DNA of 25,569 bases from positions 1 through 25,569 of IMG/VR virus record IMGVR_UViG_3300009124_000879; one strand, given 5' to 3'. The notes beneath the pieces were generated by a model. It was not told where the DNA came from and did no database searches. It saw only the letters and a program-made list of their open reading frames with translations. The first letter of the stretch is position 1, and each line of letters opens with the position of its first letter. Origin of the DNA: a virus. Shown here in pieces: positions 23,356-25,569 of this stretch. Made by a program: the position numbers and the translations under genes.

Positions 23356-24128
23356 TGGCTACAAGTCAAATAGTAAACTTTTATGAAAGCACCTTAGCAT
23401 CAATACTAACAGGTGCTACTCCTGCTAGTACAACAGTAGTTACAGCACCAACAACAGATGGTACTACTGTAATTAATGCATCAGTTAGTAGCCCTATATA
23501 TTTAGTTATGGACCCGGATAACTCTGCTAACAGAGAAGTTGTATCTGTAACTGCATCTTCGGGTACTTCTTTTACTGCTATAACAAGAGATTTAGAAGGT
23601 AGGCACGCAAGTTTACCAACACACCAAGTAGGTACAATAGTAAGACTTGCTGTATTAGCCGAACATATTAGTGATGCACAAACTTTATCAACAAATGCAC
23701 AAACAACTGCAAACGCAGCACTTCCTAAATCCGGTGGAACTATGACTGGTACTGTAGATTTTGATGGTAACGAACTTACACAACCTAAACTTGCAGGTTT
23801 TGAAGAGAAGGTTTCGGACCTTGGTGCTTTAACTACTGGTACTACAGATTGTGATTTAGAGGCACACAATGTATTTGAAGCAGACATACAAGGAACAGTA
23901 ACATTAAACTTAACAAATGTTGATAGTTCATTATTAGAAAATGCAACATTTATTCTGAAAAATACTACAGGAACAGCAGCATTATCCTGGGAAATAGATG
24001 GCGTATCTAAAACACCTAAGCACGCTAATGGTAATGTTTATGCACAAACTGCATCGGGAATAGATATAGTAGGTGTATTAACATATGAAGGTGATTTATA
24101 TATAAACGCATTACAGGCCTTTGTTTAA
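23355..24128 (+). CDS. Tail fibre protein
   Basis: 257 residues. The N-terminal beta module (NREVVSVTASSGTSFTAITR then a GRHASLPTHQVGT turn) resembles that in the protein at 20444. Next is a short helical neck (LSTNAQTTANAALPKSGGTM) whose ALPKSGGTMTG element is a hallmark of phage tail fibres. The C-terminal beta domain contains NATFILKNTTGTAALSW and IDIVGVLTYEGDLYI, typical of fibre tips. The stop codon sits inside the palindrome TTGTTTAAACAA (24121-24132), which also supplies the A of the next ATG. Confidence 0.82.
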   Translation: MATSQIVNFYESTLASILTGATPASTTVVTAPTTDGTTVINASVSSPIYLVMDPDNSANREVVSVTASSGTSFTAITRDLEGRHASLPTHQVGTIVRLAVLAEHISDAQTLSTNAQTTANAALPKSGGTMTGTVDFDGNELTQPKLAGFEEKVSDLGALTTGTTDCDLEAHNVFEADIQGTVTLNLTNVDSSLLENATFILKNTTGTAALSWEIDGVSKTPKHANGNVYAQTASGIDIVGVLTYEGDLYINALQAFV

Positions 24129-24132
24129 ACAA
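24121..24132. repeat. Palindrome TTGTTTAAACAA at a gene junction
   Basis: This copy contains the TAA stop of the fibre gene and the first base of the next ATG, so it is not explained by the same codons (Leu-Phe-Lys-Gln) that create the copies at 13844 and 18623. Confidence 0.6.
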
Positions 24133-24380
24133 TGAGTATGTTACTAATGCTAAAAGAAGGTGGAAGTTTAGGTATTGATACTATTGGTAACTTACCAATA
24201 GATGAAGATATAGATTTATTACCTGATGCTAGTGGATTTGATGCAACATTATTATTTACAACATATAGAATTTTTACAGGAACTAATGCTTTACAACAAC
24301 CTAGTAACAGTGTTCATTGGGTAGAAGCAGTTGGTTTTGCAAATTCCGAAGAACAAGTTATCCTATTAACTGGGCTATAA
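24132..24380 (+). CDS. Small tail-region protein, paralogue A
   Basis: 82 residues. The N-terminus is hydrophobic then acidic, and the last 45 residues carry ATLLFTTYRIFTGTNALQQP, a central HWVEAVGF and a C-terminal QVILLTGL. The last section matches the next gene's product position by position. Likely a duplicated small tail-associated protein. Start ATG 24132; GTTTAAAC lies just before it instead of a good ribosome site, so coupling with the previous gene is probable. Confidence 0.6.
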   Translation: MSMLLMLKEGGSLGIDTIGNLPIDEDIDLLPDASGFDATLLFTTYRIFTGTNALQQPSNSVHWVEAVGFANSEEQVILLTGL

Positions 24381-24381
24381 A

Positions 24382-24570
24382 ATGCCTTTAGGTGCAACAA
24401 GATTTGCGTTTAGTGGGAGTGATGAACCATATGATGAAAACCTCGCTTTCCTTGTAACAAGATTTTTTGGTGCTAATATAGGTATAGCTACAGATAATCC
24501 GGACAATAGATGTCACTGGGTTATAGTACAAGAGTTTGAGCAACAACAATTATTGCTCACACAATTATAG
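24382..24570 (+). CDS. Small tail-region protein, paralogue B
   Basis: 62 residues, starting one base after the previous stop. Its C-terminal 42 residues (LAFLVTRFFGANIGIATDNP, then HWVIVQEF, ending LLLTQL) share with paralogue A the order L-x-F-x-T-x-F-x-G-x-N, P-x-N, HWV, F, Q, LLT-x-L. No strong ribosome site. Tandem duplication followed by divergence is the simplest explanation. Unknown role in the fibre/adhesin cluster. Confidence 0.6.
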   Translation: MPLGATRFAFSGSDEPYDENLAFLVTRFFGANIGIATDNPDNRCHWVIVQEFEQQQLLLTQL

Positions 24571-24581
24571 GAGATAATTAA

Positions 24582-24911
24582 ATGGCGAATGAGTATAAAA
24601 TACTTGCACAAAGTAACCCTGCTGCTACTACTAATACAGATATTTTAACTGTTGGTGCAGATACGCAGGTAATAGTTTCAACAATAACAGTTGCAAACTT
24701 AGAGGGTTCAGCAAATACTTATCGTATTGCAGTTAGAGATGGTGGTGCATCCATAGACAATTCACATTACATTGCTTATGACACTACTATTCCTGCAAAC
24801 GATACAGTTGCTTTAACTTTGGGTATTACTTTAGGTGCAACAGATGTAATAACTATATATGCTTCAGACACAAACTTAGCTTTTAATGTATATGGCGTAG
24901 AGATTACATAG
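24582..24911 (+). CDS. Conserved beta-sandwich tail-associated protein
   Basis: 109 residues preceded by AGGAGA with suitable spacing. MANEYKILAQSNPAATTNTD..., then VSTITVANLEGSANTYRIAV, HYIAYDTTIPANDTVALTLG and GATDVITIYASDTNLAFNVYG follow a pattern I recognise from a widespread small protein family next to tail-fibre genes of environmental phages. It looks like a single immunoglobulin-like beta-sandwich. Probably a fibre chaperone or small virion ornament. Function not established. Confidence 0.72.
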   Translation: MANEYKILAQSNPAATTNTDILTVGADTQVIVSTITVANLEGSANTYRIAVRDGGASIDNSHYIAYDTTIPANDTVALTLGITLGATDVITIYASDTNLAFNVYGVEIT

Positions 24912-24919
24912 GAGTATAA

Positions 24920-25503
24920 ATGGGAGTTTACAGAGCAACTGCACAAGCAGTTGGTTTGGGTAGAAAATCTAAAAAAAGTTTAGGTTTTGTTACGCAAACA
25001 CATACATATACATCTAGTTCTTCATTTTCTAAACCACTTGGCTCTAACTATTTTGAAATGTTAGTAGTAGGTGGTGGAGGAGGACCAGGAAATCATCAAG
25101 GTGGTGGCGGTGGTGGTGCCGGTTATGTAGATGGTTTTGGATTTCTTAGTGTACAACCTGGTAATAACATTACTGTAACTATTGGTAATGGTGGTAACAA
25201 CGCAAACAACTCCGGCCAAAGAGGTGGTCAATCTAGTATTGGTAACATTGCTGCAGGTGGCGGTGGTGGTGGCGGTGCTTGTTGTGGTTGGGGTGGACAA
25301 GTAGGTAACAACTCTAGTACAGGTTCCGGTTCTACTAAAGTAACTGTAACTTCCGGTGGAGAAAAAGGAACAGGTAATGGTCGTTCCGGTGGTGCCCATA
25401 ACAATGCACAACACGTTAATCGTGGAGAAATAGGTGGATATTTTAACAGAACTTCTACTGACTATGGTTCTACTTACTATCATTCCGGTGGTGGTGGTGG
25501 AGG
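24920..25503 (+). CDS. Glycine-rich tail adhesin, 3' truncated
   Basis: ATG 24920 with GGAG five bases before. The N-terminus has a short basic stretch (GLGRKSKKSLGF). A beta strand, YFEMLVVGGGGGPG, then leads into repeated poly-glycine clusters alternating with SVQPGNNITVTIGNGG and NVNRGEIGGYF-like segments. This is the pattern of glycine-rich fibre-tip domains, whose polyglycine loops in adhesins such as T4-type gp38 contact the receptor. At least 194 residues are present. The frame continues without a stop through the adapter, so the true C-terminus is missing. Codons use GGT heavily, making low-complexity DNA. Confidence 0.75.
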
Positions 25504-25569
25504 CTGTCTCTTATACACATCTGACGCTGCCGACGATCTACTCTGTGTAGATCTCGGTGGTCGCCGTAT
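25504..25569. other. Nextera adapter, i5 index and P5 sequence, right end
   Basis: It begins with the 19-bp mosaic end CTGTCTCTTATACACATCT, continues with the rest of the transposase adapter and an eight-base index TCTACTCT (reverse complement AGAGTAGA, an Illumina i5 index), and ends in the reverse complement of the P5 primer. None of this is biological. It also contains the only two GATC sites of the window. Confidence 0.98.

Noticed and set aside
23381-23887. 168-residue minus-strand open frame
   Set aside because: Antisense of the tail fibre gene; composition mirrors Thr/Ala codons read backwards.
25070-25300. GGT repeats as a minisatellite or CRISPR-like array
   Set aside because: They are glycine codons of the adhesin in frame, with no regular spacer.
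25061-25483. 140-residue Thr/Ser-rich minus-strand open frame
   Set aside because: Antisense of GGT-rich adhesin codons; repetitive by construction.
1-25569. Terminal inverted repeats suggesting a transposon or phage genome ends
   Set aside because: The repeat is the Tn5 mosaic end of a Nextera library, followed at the right by an index and P5 sequence.

Overview
This window is the structural (late) half of an AT-rich tailed-phage genome, by eye roughly one third G+C. All 26 genes I accept lie on the + strand. They include large terminase, portal, scaffold, major capsid protein and a tail/fibre set, but no replication, integration or lysis genes, so the piece looks partial. Both ends are sequencing artefact. 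Bases 1-10 and 25504-25569 are untrimmed Nextera adapter, so the biological sequence is 11-25503. The host is not shown directly. Several head-region proteins (12276-18305) resemble, from memory, helical structural families of actinobacteriophages. With the low G+C this suggests, at low confidence, an aquatic low-GC actinobacterium.

Layout. 11-455 has no gene but holds a palindrome/promoter (296-336) and a short terminator-ended transcript candidate (343-441). 456-720 carries two tiny overlapping zinc-finger ORFs. 721-1022 has no gene but contains a strong candidate for a structured non-coding RNA: palindrome, TATAAT, then a chain of helices from 771 ending in a UUCG terminator at 974-996. 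1023-1630 has four small ORFs. The large terminase (1627-3543) has an N-terminal zinc-finger plus helix-turn-helix extension, and the portal follows (3543-5288). 5281-18305 is a train of virion-protein candidates dominated by a 2093-residue protein. Most junctions there are TAATG or short overlaps, implying one long translationally coupled operon. At 18308-18493 a new promoter and a long folded leader precede scaffold (18494) and major capsid protein (18988), the latter behind a possible three-arm RNA switch. 20082-25503 encodes head-tail and tail/adhesin proteins, ending inside a glycine-rich adhesin. No tape-measure gene follows the capsid gene. Together with the giant protein between portal and scaffold, this fits a short-tailed virion with large internal or ejected proteins.

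The most striking signal is compositional. A base-by-base reading found no GATC, GANTC or CATG, and apparently no TCGA, in 11-25503, although roughly 80 of each of the first three would be expected. Codon choice shows this was selected: Asp before a C-starting codon is GAC, His before a G-starting codon is CAC, and Ser after Asp or Glu is AGT/AGC. The only two GATC sites in the window are in the adapter. This points to escape from several restriction systems of the host.
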